Assembly (NCBI GenBank): GCA_029259835.1
Contig: JAJDEL010000561.1
Location: 1 to 7,391, forward strand
Source of the DNA: Planctomicrobium sp.
GTDB lineage: Bacteria; Planctomycetota; Planctomycetia; Planctomycetales; Planctomycetaceae
Length of the DNA: 7,391 nucleotides
Direction: 5' to 3'
Shown: one piece after another, positions 1 through 6,862 of the stretch
Numbering within the stretch: the first letter of the stretch is position 1
How the letters are laid out: every line of letters begins with the position of its first letter
Notes under the pieces: generated by a model
Seen by the model: only the letters and a program-made list of their open reading frames with translations
Databases searched by the model: none
What the model was told of the DNA's origin: nothing
Position numbers and translations under genes: made by a program

Positions 1-684
1 ATATCCACTCAACCATGTCGGACCATCACCGGGCATCTGAGCAACGTTACGAGGTACGGTGTTGTGGTCAGTAAAGTAGTCATACCGCAACCTAACAGGC
101 GGCTCGAATGAAGTAAGCGGATTCACTGATGTCGTCGCGCCGATCATGTGAAAGCGACCAAGTGGATAACCGGGTAATGTCGTATCCCCCCAGCTCCAAA
201 ATAGCTTGCCGTTGTGAACAACGTTCTGCACGCTATCACAACCGAGAATGTTTTGTTCTTTCCAATCAACTGCATCACCGAACTTTTGACTTTCGGAAAA
301 AAGGCCGCCACCAGTGATCCTTCCGAGTCGCTTGGCCGGTAACTCTCGATGCAGTTTGACTTTCAAGGTTTCACCTCGTTGCGGGGTCAGCTTGATTCCT
401 TCGTAGCCGAATCGATCCTTCTTCACGCTGTAACCATGTCCACGAACGTGAAACCAAGTTTTAACATCCATGAGTTCGGGAAGATCAAACGCAATGACAC
501 CCGCGTTGTCGGAAACGAATTTGACGCCGTGTGTCGTCCTGAACTCTACCAATGGCACCGGCCATCCATTGCTTGCATCAACTACTTCGATACGGCAAGG
601 CTGAGAAGCCTTCACGTAGTCATGAAGAGTGAACGCAAACAAACAAGCAAACCCAAATTTCAAGAAATTTCTGCGATGAGTCAT
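1..684 (-). CDS. Tat-exported protein, N-terminal part: carboxypeptidase-regulatory-like domain plus beta-propeller-like domain (partial)
   Basis: The minus-strand frame is open from an ATG at 682-684 to the left edge, giving 228 residues with the C-terminus missing. Residues 2-8 read THRRNFL, followed by KFG and a hydrophobic stretch to about residue 20, then VKASQ. This is a twin-arginine (Tat) signal, so export of a folded protein is expected. Residues about 29-105 (from CRIEVVDASNGWPVPLVEF to LKVKLHREL) look like a small beta-sandwich of the carboxypeptidase regulatory-like type. From about 110 a second domain begins; its DSVQNVVHNGKLFWSWGDT segment resembles the first blade of DUF4185 or glycosidase-like beta-propellers, where a GDT motif recurs. 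The start lies 36 bases after the stress-protein stop on the same strand, so cotranscription is likely, with only a weak AGAG ahead of the ATG. Function is unknown; carbohydrate binding or hydrolysis is only a guess. The frame and signal are firm, the domain names less so. Confidence 0.8.
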   Translation of the reverse strand, partial: MTHRRNFLKFGFACLFAFTLHDYVKASQPCRIEVVDASNGWPVPLVEFRTTHGVKFVSDNAGVIAFDLPELMDVKTWFHVRGHGYSVKKDRFGYEGIKLTPQRGETLKVKLHRELPAKRLGRITGGGLFSESQKFGDAVDWKEQNILGCDSVQNVVHNGKLFWSWGDTTLPGYPLGRFHMIGATTSVNPLTSFEPPVRLRYDYFTDHNTVPRNVAQMPGDGPTWLSGY

Positions 685-720
685 TCGATTCACTCTGAGA
701 CTGTGGCTGTTGACAACTCC

Positions 721-1659
721 TCAACCCACCTTTACCGGGGAAACAAAGTCATCTGGTTTGATGGCCAGGACGGAGCAGTTCAGCGCTGGCAACAGGCGTT
801 CGGCGGTGTTGCCGATGAGGAAGCCGGGGATGCCGCCGCGACCGATGGTTCCCATTACCAGCAAGTCAGCGTCGTTGTCGTTGATGACCTGTTCGACGAC
901 AGAGTCGGCAGGGCCTCCCTGTACGAGAATTTGAGTTCCTTGCTGAATCGTTCGGTAGTCTGTCATTGAAAGACGGTCGAAGATTTCCTTCTCGGCGTCG
1001 GCTCGAATTTTCTCACGGTAGTTGTCGAGATCCTCTTGCGAGCATTCAGTGCGCATCATTGCACCTTCAAGTGGGTAATCGGCAGCGTGAACTACGAGCA
1101 GGCGGGCATCGATCAGTTGAGCCGTAGAAACGGCGGCGTGTAAAACTTTGTCACTCACTGGCGAAAGATCATCGGCAGCAACAATCGTCGAAACTTCCAA
1201 TGGGTCGGTTTCAGGACGTGTGATCCAGACAGGGCAAGGACACTTGCGGAGTAACTTCATGCCGGTGCTGCCGTAGAGCATTCTCTTGGCGACGTTTTTT
1301 TCTCGTGTGCCGACGATCAGAAGATCGATCTCTTCGCGAAGGACTTCTTGAATCAGTTCGTACCAACCACGTCCGCTAGCGAATTTTGAGGCGACCTGAA
1401 CACCATCGTGAGGGTTCGCTTCGAGGATCTGATTGATCTGGCTGTTGACCAGTGACGATAAATTTTCATTTCCATCGATTCCAGGTTGTCCATCTTCAGA
1501 TGCGGCTCCTTCAGGCAATACAGTCAGCAGAGTCAGTTGAGCACCGGTTGTCTCGGCAAGCCAGAGTCCCTTCTTGATCGCTTCCTGAGTTGGGAGCGGA
1601 AGCTCACTCGTTTTTTCATTGAAATCAACACCGACGAGGATGCGCTGCAAGCCTTGCAT
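721..1659 (-). CDS. Universal stress protein, tandem UspA domains (312 aa)
   Basis: This is a cytoplasmic protein made of two UspA domains in one chain, about residues 4-148 and 154-302. Domain 1 opens with QRILVGVDF and ends with CPVWITRP; domain 2 opens with VSTIVAADDLS and ends with CSVLAIKPD, both typical UspA boundaries. Domain 2 keeps the full ATP-binding loop G-2x-G-9x-G-N (G270, G273, G283, N284, T285). Domain 1 keeps the spacing (G117, 9 residues, G130, S131, T132), but the second glycine is Glu120. Tandem Usp proteins of about 300 residues are common, and the family is linked to stress and energy-state responses; the specific role here cannot be read. An AAGG sits about 8 bases before the ATG, supporting this start. 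The gene lies between the sugar isomerase-like gene and the exported protein on the same strand. Confidence 0.93.
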   Translation of the reverse strand: MQGLQRILVGVDFNEKTSELPLPTQEAIKKGLWLAETTGAQLTLLTVLPEGAASEDGQPGIDGNENLSSLVNSQINQILEANPHDGVQVASKFASGRGWYELIQEVLREEIDLLIVGTREKNVAKRMLYGSTGMKLLRKCPCPVWITRPETDPLEVSTIVAADDLSPVSDKVLHAAVSTAQLIDARLLVVHAADYPLEGAMMRTECSQEDLDNYREKIRADAEKEIFDRLSMTDYRTIQQGTQILVQGGPADSVVEQVINDNDADLLVMGTIGRGGIPGFLIGNTAERLLPALNCSVLAIKPDDFVSPVKVG

Positions 1660-1742
1660 GGGAGAACCTTTTAATTTCTTGAGTCTTAATTTATTGAGGT
1701 GTTCTGACGATGTTCGGTGTCGGTTTTGAATATCACGCTTCT

Positions 1743-1766
1743 CCCCTCACCCCCAGGGGAGAGGGG
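1743..1766. repeat. G/C-rich intergenic hairpin
   Basis: In the 156-base gap between two minus-strand genes, CCCCTC (1743-1748) pairs with GAGGGG (1761-1766). After an A/A mismatch, CCC (1750-1752) pairs with GGG (1757-1759), leaving a four-base loop. On the minus strand it lies downstream of the isomerase stop, but no T-run follows, so it is not a standard intrinsic terminator. The sequence style resembles dispersed intergenic palindromes of many bacterial genomes. Copy number cannot be judged from one window. Confidence 0.5.
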
Positions 1767-1815
1767 ACAAAGGTTGCTCGAACGCTAGAGCGTAAACAGT
1801 TTTTCAAACACGGAT

Positions 1816-2637
1816 TCAGTCTCGAAGTCCGACTTGTTGCATCAGGCGGTCGGTTGCTTCGTAGGCTTCCTTTACCCATTCTTCGATCTTATCCGGCTCA
1901 GGGGAATACTCCAATTCAATGGAAATCGTTCCGTCGATTTTCAGCTTCTTGATTTCTTGAAGGTAAGGTATGAAATCGACAACGCCTCGCCCCGGTGGCA
2001 AGTCGCCATGTATCTCCCCATTACAGTCGGAGATATGGACATGGAAGGCTTTGCCTTGCAACTTCGAGACCTCGCCGGGTGCGTCACCTGCCAGATGTAA
2101 GTGAGAAACGTCGATGTTCGCGCCCACCTTGGGGTGGTCGACTTCGTCGATGAATTCAACCATCTTGTCGATGCTGTTCAGCAGGGAAAGCGGGAACGGT
2201 TCCAGCTCGAGCGCAATTTTTACTCCCAGATCGTCGGCGTAATGGGCGAGTTCCATGCAGCTTTCAACGCCCCATTGCCATTGTTCTTCAGGTGTAATGA
2301 CTTCCTGATTCCAAATGTATTCACCGAGGACCAGCAAGAGATTGTCGGCTTGATATTCGTAAACAAGATCGAGGTAGGCTTTGCAGCGATCAATATGGAA
2401 TTGCTGCACGCTTGGATTGAAGTCGAGAAGGCCGACTGCGACGCAGCAGATGGATCGAATCGGTAGTTCCAGGCGGTCGCATTCATCCCTGATCAATCGA
2501 CGCTCGCGAACGTCGATTTCGAGCGGATCGGTGAAGATATCAATGGAATCGAATCCGAGCGCCTTCGTTTTCTCAATTCCCCAGGCGGTATCACGTCCTG
2601 CTTGTGCCCAGGCGGAGTTAATCAGTCCCAGTTGCAT
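1816..2637 (-). CDS. Sugar phosphate isomerase/epimerase-like TIM-barrel protein (273 aa)
   Basis: The protein belongs to the xylose isomerase-like TIM-barrel family (AP endonuclease 2 / IolE / tagatose 3-epimerase group). It starts with MQLGLINSAW and covers the whole barrel at the family's usual 270-300 residues. Likely metal ligands fall where ketose 3-epimerases have them: Glu146 in LELEPF, Asp176 with His179 in IDVSHLHL, His201 in FHVHISD, and Glu241 in SIELEY. The PPGRGVVDF segment (214-222) matches the conserved G-x-G-x-x-D/F turn after the histidine. A divalent-metal isomerase or epimerase acting on a free or phosphorylated sugar is expected in the cytoplasm, but members also include inosose dehydratases and uncharacterised enzymes, so the substrate stays open. 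It is divergent from the aldolase gene. No strong ribosome binding site precedes the ATG at 2637. Confidence 0.88.
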   Translation of the reverse strand: MQLGLINSAWAQAGRDTAWGIEKTKALGFDSIDIFTDPLEIDVRERRLIRDECDRLELPIRSICCVAVGLLDFNPSVQQFHIDRCKAYLDLVYEYQADNLLLVLGEYIWNQEVITPEEQWQWGVESCMELAHYADDLGVKIALELEPFPLSLLNSIDKMVEFIDEVDHPKVGANIDVSHLHLAGDAPGEVSKLQGKAFHVHISDCNGEIHGDLPPGRGVVDFIPYLQEIKKLKIDGTISIELEYSPEPDKIEEWVKEAYEATDRLMQQVGLRD

Positions 2638-2709
2638 CGAATTTCGCTTGTTTGTGCAGAATGTTATGGTCAGACCGGTGGAGTGCCGGGACGATGATTA
2701 CTAAGATAG

Positions 2710-2735
2710 CGGTTTCAATCGAAAAATTCGAACCG
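2710..2735. promoter_or_regulatory. Imperfect inverted repeat, candidate operator
   Basis: The left arm CGGTTTCAAT (2710-2719) and the right arm ATTCGAACCG (2726-2735) match as an inverted repeat at 8 of 10 positions around a CGAAAA centre. A nested perfect repeat, TCGAA-AAA-TTCGA, spans 2719-2731. It lies 73-98 bases upstream of the isomerase-like start, where a dimeric regulator could act on the leftward promoter. No regulator gene is in the window, so the role is inference. Confidence 0.35.
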
Positions 2736-2884
2736 ATGGGAAGTCTACTCAAGACGTTTGAGACTGACTCGTTTCCATTCGAAAATCGTGCTGAATGAAA
2801 ACATTGAGCGTATCGAGTCGAGCATTCTAGTGCCCGCGAGTAAGAATGTCTGATTCCTCACGGTAATAGTCCGCGAGGCAGGAA

Positions 2885-2913
2885 GCGACAATTTTATCCA
2901 CGCGCGGTATAAA
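2885..2913 (+). promoter_or_regulatory. Candidate sigma-70-type promoter for the aldolase gene
   Basis: A -10-like TATAAA (2908-2913) follows a -35-like GCGACA (2885-2890) with the ideal 17-base spacer. The matches are 5 of 6 and 4 of 6 to the E. coli consensus. Transcription would start near 2920 and leave a leader of about 107 bases before the ATG at 3028. It is a prediction from consensus only. Confidence 0.4.
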
Positions 2914-3027
2914 AATGCTCCTCTGCGATAAACCCTCAACGATAAACGGTTTTTCAATTTCGATGGACGTCTTTGTCGGGCGTCAACCCAATCACAAAAG
3001 ACATTTTAACTTTCGGAGTCCACAAAC

Positions 3028-4068
3028 ATGCCAGTCGCAACACCTCAACAATATGCAGCTATGATCGATGCTGCTCAGGCCGGTGATTACGCGTACCCAG
3101 CCATCAATATCAGTTCGCTTGTGACACTCAACGCTGCGTTGAAGGGGTTCGCGGATAAAGGTTCGGACGGAATCATTCAAGTTTCGACCGGCGGCGGGAA
3201 GTTTGCCTCAGGGCTGAATGTTGGTGACGAAGTCCTCGGCAGTATTGTCTTGGCTGAAGCATGCCATCGTCTCGCGGAACGGTACGACATCCTCATTGCC
3301 CTCCACACAGACCACTGTCCTCCGAAAGCTGTCGACAGCTTCCTGAAGCCACTCATTCAGGCGACAGCTGATCGCCGCGCCGCCGGACAGGGGAACCTGT
3401 TTCAGTCGCATATGCTGGATGCGTCAAATTTGCCGCTCGAAGAGAACATGGCACTTTCGAAGGACTTGCTGAAGATGTGCGTCGAGAACGAAATCATTCT
3501 CGAAATTGAAGCAGGGATCGTCGGAGGTGAAGAAGATGGTGCCGCCGGAGCCGACATGGAAAGTGTCCCCGACGATAAAATGTACACGTCTCCAGAAGAT
3601 ATGGTCGAAGTCCACGAAGCGTTGAGTGACATCGGACGCTTCCTGTTCGCTGCGACTTTCGGGAATGTTCATGGTCACTACAAACCGGGCTCTGTTTCTC
3701 TTCGTCCAGACATCTTGAAGAGCGGTCAGGAAGCAGTGATGGCAAAATACGGAAAAGAAGCAGAGTTCGATCTCGTATTCCATGGTGGTTCAGGAACTCC
3801 TCGACATGAACTCGAAGAGACTTTGGCTTACGGCGTCGTAAAGATGAACATCGACACCGATACGCAATACGCCTTCACACGCCCCATCGTCGGACACATG
3901 TATGAAAACTACGAAGGTGTCCTGAAGATCGATGGCGAAGTCGGTAACAAGAAGGTCTATGATCCTCGTTCGTACTTGAAGAAAGCAGAAACCGGCGTTG
4001 CGGAGCGACTCGGTCGAGCCTGCGACGACCTCCACTCGACTGGCAAGTCGATTTTTGGAACCGTCTAA
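3028..4068 (+). CDS. fba: Fructose-bisphosphate aldolase, class II, type A (346 aa)
   Basis: This cytoplasmic zinc enzyme cleaves fructose 1,6-bisphosphate to dihydroxyacetone phosphate and glyceraldehyde 3-phosphate, or runs in reverse in gluconeogenesis. The match to E. coli FbaA is clear over the full length. HTDHC holds the catalytic Asp95 and zinc ligand His96; LEIEAG (158-163) carries the acidic zinc-site region, followed by GGEEDG. FGNVHGHYKPG gives zinc ligand His215, FHGGSG gives His252 and the phosphate-binding loop, and VKMNIDTDTQ gives substrate-contacting Asn274 and the second phosphate site. The long NIDTDTQ-to-C-terminus form and the EEDG insert mark type A rather than the tagatose-bisphosphate aldolase subgroup, though related ketose bisphosphates are possible. 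A GGAG (3015-3018), 9 bases before the ATG, fixes the start. Its own terminator follows, and it sits next to a sugar importer. Confidence 0.96.
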   Translation: MPVATPQQYAAMIDAAQAGDYAYPAINISSLVTLNAALKGFADKGSDGIIQVSTGGGKFASGLNVGDEVLGSIVLAEACHRLAERYDILIALHTDHCPPKAVDSFLKPLIQATADRRAAGQGNLFQSHMLDASNLPLEENMALSKDLLKMCVENEIILEIEAGIVGGEEDGAAGADMESVPDDKMYTSPEDMVEVHEALSDIGRFLFAATFGNVHGHYKPGSVSLRPDILKSGQEAVMAKYGKEAEFDLVFHGGSGTPRHELEETLAYGVVKMNIDTDTQYAFTRPIVGHMYENYEGVLKIDGEVGNKKVYDPRSYLKKAETGVAERLGRACDDLHSTGKSIFGTV

Positions 4069-4094
4069 AACGTAAGTTCCATTGACATTTTCAT

Positions 4095-4126
4095 ACCCTG
4101 TTGGTCACTCGACGGACAGGGTTTTT
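4095..4126 (+). terminator. Intrinsic terminator after the aldolase gene
   Basis: ACCCTGT (4095-4101) pairs perfectly with ACAGGGT (4116-4122). An inner GTC/GAC pairing (4104-4106 with 4111-4113) closes an ACTC loop. The stem ends in a run of five T (4122-4126). It lies 26 bases after the aldolase stop, so the importer operon downstream probably needs its own promoter or depends on read-through. Confidence 0.85.
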
Positions 4127-4173
4127 GTATGCGCATGTGATTGAGTGCTCGACCGAAACGAGCCTCTTGGTGG

Positions 4174-4191
4174 ATTGCAATTTGGCAATTG
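4174..4191. promoter_or_regulatory. Overlapping small inverted repeats upstream of the importer operon
   Basis: ATTGC (4174-4178) is inverted as GCAAT (4185-4189), and an overlapping pair CAATT (4178-4182) / AATTG (4187-4191) is also perfect. A -35-like TTGGCA (4182-4187) lies within them, but the -10 at 17 bases is poor (TCTTCT). The site lies 52-69 bases before the importer start, in the gap after the terminator. It may be an operator or promoter element; short A/T-rich palindromes also arise by chance. Confidence 0.25.
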
Positions 4192-4230
4192 TTTACGCTT
4201 GTCGTCTTCTGTCATTCAATCTTTCTCCAC

Positions 4231-4235
4231 AAGGA
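4231..4235 (+). promoter_or_regulatory. Ribosome binding site deciding the lipoprotein start
   Basis: AAGGA stands 7 bases before the ATG at 4243. The open frame extends upstream to a TTG at 4141, but only the 4243 start has this site and places a lipoprotein signal at the very N-terminus. Confidence 0.8.
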
Positions 4236-4242
4236 ACCGTTC

Positions 4243-5247
4243 ATGTCTCGTCATTCAATTCTGTTCGTTCTGTTCAGTTTGATACTCTTGTTAGGTTGTG
4301 GAGGAGGTGACTCGAACTCAGGAGAGGAAAGTTCGGCAGCCGTTATCGGTTCGAGTGAGACTCCTGTTGAATCGCGAGGGACGATAGGGTTCTCTGCACT
4401 GACGCTCAAGAACCCATTCTTCAAGGTGATCGCGGACAGCTTGACGGAATCTGGAAAAGCTCAAGGATTCGAAGTTATCGTCAACGATGCTGAACGTGAT
4501 GTGAATACGCAGTCGAAGCATATCGATAATTATATCTCTCAAGGCGTCGCGGCAATCGTCATCAATCCTGCGGATCGTGTTGCAATTGGTCCCGCCATCA
4601 AGAAAGCCAACGAAGCCGGGATTCCGGTTTTTACTTGTGACCTTCAGTGCGTGGCGGATGATGTCGAGATTATTGCTCACATTGGAACGGATAATTACCA
4701 GGGTGGTCGATTGGCAGGGCTCGCAATGATCGATGCTCTGGGTACGCAGGGAGGTGAAGTGCTGGTCTTGCACTTCAAGCAAGCGAATTCCTGCGTCGAG
4801 CGTGTCCGCGGCTTCACTGACGAAGTGAATGAACATAACACCGGAAAAGAGGAAGGCAAAATTCAAATCGTTGCTGAACTCGAAGGTGGAGGACTTCAAG
4901 ACGAAGGCTTCAGTGCGACGCTTGATGTTCTTCAGCAGCACCCGAATTTACATGGAATTTTCGCGATCAACGACCCCTCGGCACTTGGAGCTTATACGGC
5001 TCTCAAGCAGTCAGGAAAAGCAGACCAAGTCAAGATCATTGGGTTTGATGGACAGAAGGAAGGAAAACAAGCGATCAAAGACGGGAAGATTTACGCCGAT
5101 CCAATTCAATTCCCTAAGAAAATGGGAGTCGTCACTGTCGATAATATCGTCAAGTATCTTGATGGTGACGAAATTGAAAGTGTTCAGTTGATTCCGACGG
5201 AACTCTACCGACAGGAAGACGGAATGAAAGACTCTTCGTTACAGTAA
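4243..5247 (+). CDS. Sugar ABC transporter substrate-binding lipoprotein, RbsB-like (334 aa)
   Basis: This is the extracytoplasmic receptor of the importer. Residues 1-19 (MSRHSILFVLFSLILLLGC) are a lipoprotein signal with lipobox LLGC, so Cys19 would be lipidated. A Gly/Ser-rich linker follows to about residue 45, then a type 1 periplasmic binding domain (Peripla_BP_4) to the end. Ligand-site features aligned by eye with E. coli RbsB are present: NPFF (57-60), INPAD (108-111), Asp133, Arg187 in ERVRGF, Asn243 in AINDPSALGA, Asp269 in GFDG and Gln289 in IQFP. The arginine next to the pocket aspartate of RbsB is Leu134 here, within CDLQC, so ribose should not be assumed. Cys132 and Cys136 flank that segment. 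The ATPase and permease follow on the same strand. The sugar-binding class is firm; the ligand is not. Confidence 0.93.
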   Translation: MSRHSILFVLFSLILLLGCGGGDSNSGEESSAAVIGSSETPVESRGTIGFSALTLKNPFFKVIADSLTESGKAQGFEVIVNDAERDVNTQSKHIDNYISQGVAAIVINPADRVAIGPAIKKANEAGIPVFTCDLQCVADDVEIIAHIGTDNYQGGRLAGLAMIDALGTQGGEVLVLHFKQANSCVERVRGFTDEVNEHNTGKEEGKIQIVAELEGGGLQDEGFSATLDVLQQHPNLHGIFAINDPSALGAYTALKQSGKADQVKIIGFDGQKEGKQAIKDGKIYADPIQFPKKMGVVTVDNIVKYLDGDEIESVQLIPTELYRQEDGMKDSSLQ

Positions 5248-5314
5248 AGGCAGTTAGAGGAATCGCCGGAACGTTCTCATTCTCTTGTCTCGTTCATTTC
5301 AGATTGATCCATTG

Positions 5315-6820
5315 ATGACGGCGAATGTTCTACAAAACGAAGTTCCGCTCGTTGAAATGCGAGGGGTTTCGAAGTCGTTCAGTTCGGTTCAAGTCTTAAG
5401 CGGGGTCGATCTCACTCTCTCACACGGAGAAATTCTGGCTCTTCTCGGCGAGAACGGTGCTGGCAAAAGCACGTTGATGAAGATCCTTTGCGGAATTCAT
5501 CGTCCCAGTTCCGGTGAAGTTTTTATTGACGGCGAATCGCTGATTCTTGGGAATTCACAAGCAGCACAAAAAACTGGGATCAGTGTGATTCATCAGGAAT
5601 TCAATTTAATTCCGACACTGACTATTCGCGAAAATCTTTTTCTTGGTCAGGAAGAGGCTGTCTTGAAACGCCTGCCGGTTAAGCAGGAGAAAGAGAAAGC
5701 CAACGCGATTTTCGAGCGGCTTGGAGTGAATCTCAATACGGAGTCGCGCGTGAGCAGTTTGACTGTTGCGGAACAGCAACTCGTCGAGATCGGGAAGGCA
5801 CTCTTGCTCGATTCCAAACTGATCGTCATGGATGAGCCAACCGCAGCGCTCTCTCCACAGGAAGTGGAAGGGTTATTTGCTGTGATTCGAGAACTACGAG
5901 GACAGGGAATTTCTGTCATCTATATTAGTCATCGACTCAATGAGATTTTCGATATCAGCGACCGCATCACCGTGCTTCGTGATGGAGTGCATGTTGCAAC
6001 GAAATCGGCCAGCGAGCTTTCACGAGACCAATTGATTGAATTAATGGTCGGTAGGACTCTGGAACAGGAATTCCCGAAACGTAACGTTGTGATCGGTGAG
6101 GTTCGTCTCGTCGCCAGCAATTTATCGAGAGGAGGAAAGGTCAAAGATGTTTCTTTCTCGCTCAAGCGTGGTGAGATTGTTGCACTGACAGGGTTGATCG
6201 GATCAGGGCGGACAGAAGTTGCTCGTCTGTTGTTTGGTGCCGACCGTTTGGAAGCTGGGACGATCACTCTCAACGGAAAGCCGATGCAAATCAGAAACCC
6301 GAGAGAGGCGATTGCCGCCGGGATTGGATTTCTCACCGAAGATCGAAAGACTCAGGGGCTAGTCGTTGAACAGTCGGTCTTACACAACTTTGGTCTCCCC
6401 AATCTGCGGAAGTATTCCGGAGCCTGCGGTATCAATCATCGGCAGGAGCGTGACGCTTTTGCGTCGTTTCAAAAATCAATGCGAATCAAGCTGGCAAATC
6501 CGAATCAGCCAGCAAAAACACTCTCTGGAGGCAATCAGCAGAAAGTCGTTCTTGCGAAATGGCTTGAGCGAAATTCTGATGTTGTCATTTTTGATGAGCC
6601 GACACGCGGGATCGATGTTGGGGCGAGGTACGAAATTTACCAACTGATGAACAAGCTGGCTGCGGATGGGAAAGCCATTTTGATGATCAGCAGCGAACTT
6701 CCTGAAGTTCTCGGAATGGCGGATCGAATTTTGGTGATGCACGAAGGCCGATTGACTGGCGAGATTTCCGATGTTGAAAACGCAACACAGGAACAGATCA
6801 TGGCTCTGGCTGTTCAGTAA
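5315..6820 (+). CDS. Sugar ABC transporter ATP-binding protein, RbsA/MglA-type double cassette (501 aa)
   Basis: This membrane-associated cytoplasmic ATPase drives sugar import. Two ABC cassettes lie in one chain. The first has Walker A GENGAGKST (45-53), Q-loop Gln94, a relaxed signature LTVAEQQ (149-155), Walker B LIVMDE (169-174) and H-loop His206 in YISHR. The second has the degenerate Walker A GLIGSGRT (293-300, Arg for Lys), a canonical signature LSGGNQQ (403-409), Walker B VVIFDE (423-428) and Ser in place of the H-loop His (MISSE). This asymmetry is normal for RbsA, MglA and XylG, where one composite site is catalytic. From the ATG at 5315 the length of 501 equals E. coli RbsA. A TTG at 5285 would add 10 residues. 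Neither start has a well-placed Shine-Dalgarno; an AGAGGAA at 5256-5262 is too far from both. The gene follows the binding protein by 67 bases. Confidence 0.95.
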   Translation: MTANVLQNEVPLVEMRGVSKSFSSVQVLSGVDLTLSHGEILALLGENGAGKSTLMKILCGIHRPSSGEVFIDGESLILGNSQAAQKTGISVIHQEFNLIPTLTIRENLFLGQEEAVLKRLPVKQEKEKANAIFERLGVNLNTESRVSSLTVAEQQLVEIGKALLLDSKLIVMDEPTAALSPQEVEGLFAVIRELRGQGISVIYISHRLNEIFDISDRITVLRDGVHVATKSASELSRDQLIELMVGRTLEQEFPKRNVVIGEVRLVASNLSRGGKVKDVSFSLKRGEIVALTGLIGSGRTEVARLLFGADRLEAGTITLNGKPMQIRNPREAIAAGIGFLTEDRKTQGLVVEQSVLHNFGLPNLRKYSGACGINHRQERDAFASFQKSMRIKLANPNQPAKTLSGGNQQKVVLAKWLERNSDVVIFDEPTRGIDVGARYEIYQLMNKLAADGKAILMISSELPEVLGMADRILVMHEGRLTGEISDVENATQEQIMALAVQ

Positions 6821-6862
6821 CGTTCGTCGTTTTATTGAAAACAAAAATACCCCCAATAATCA

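Larger units (their letters stand above)
2638..3027. other. Divergent intergenic control region
   Basis: This 390-base stretch separates the leftward isomerase-like gene from the rightward aldolase gene. I see no convincing gene in it. A 70-residue minus-strand open frame at 2745-2957 has no family resemblance, no ribosome binding site and low-complexity basic composition. It contains a candidate rightward promoter and an imperfect inverted repeat (listed separately). An 8-base direct repeat CGATAAAC occurs at 2926-2933 and 2940-2947. No convincing leftward promoter was found. Confidence 0.75.

Noticed and set aside
349..969. 206-residue plus-strand open frame
   Set aside because: It runs opposite the exported protein and the stress protein, bridges two well-supported minus-strand genes, and has no recognisable family features or ribosome binding site.
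1741..1766. Intrinsic terminator of the isomerase-like gene
   Set aside because: The hairpin is good, but no T-run follows it in the direction of transcription.
2745..2957. 70-residue minus-strand open frame in the divergent region
   Set aside because: No ribosome binding site, no family resemblance, and it overlaps the predicted aldolase promoter.
4141..4242. Longer N-terminus of the binding protein from a TTG at 4141
   Set aside because: The ATG at 4243 has AAGGA at 7 bases and begins a textbook lipoprotein signal; the extension would put 34 extra residues ahead of it.
4318..4941. 207-residue minus-strand open frame
   Set aside because: It is antisense to the receptor gene, which has clear family motifs and a ribosome binding site; the antisense protein shows no domain.
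5285..5314. TTG start for the ATPase giving 511 residues
   Set aside because: The ten extra residues match nothing in RbsA-type proteins and no ribosome binding site supports it; it remains possible but less likely than the ATG at 5315.
6476..6856. 126-residue minus-strand open frame
   Set aside because: It is antisense to the second ABC cassette, whose signature and Walker B motifs are unmistakable.
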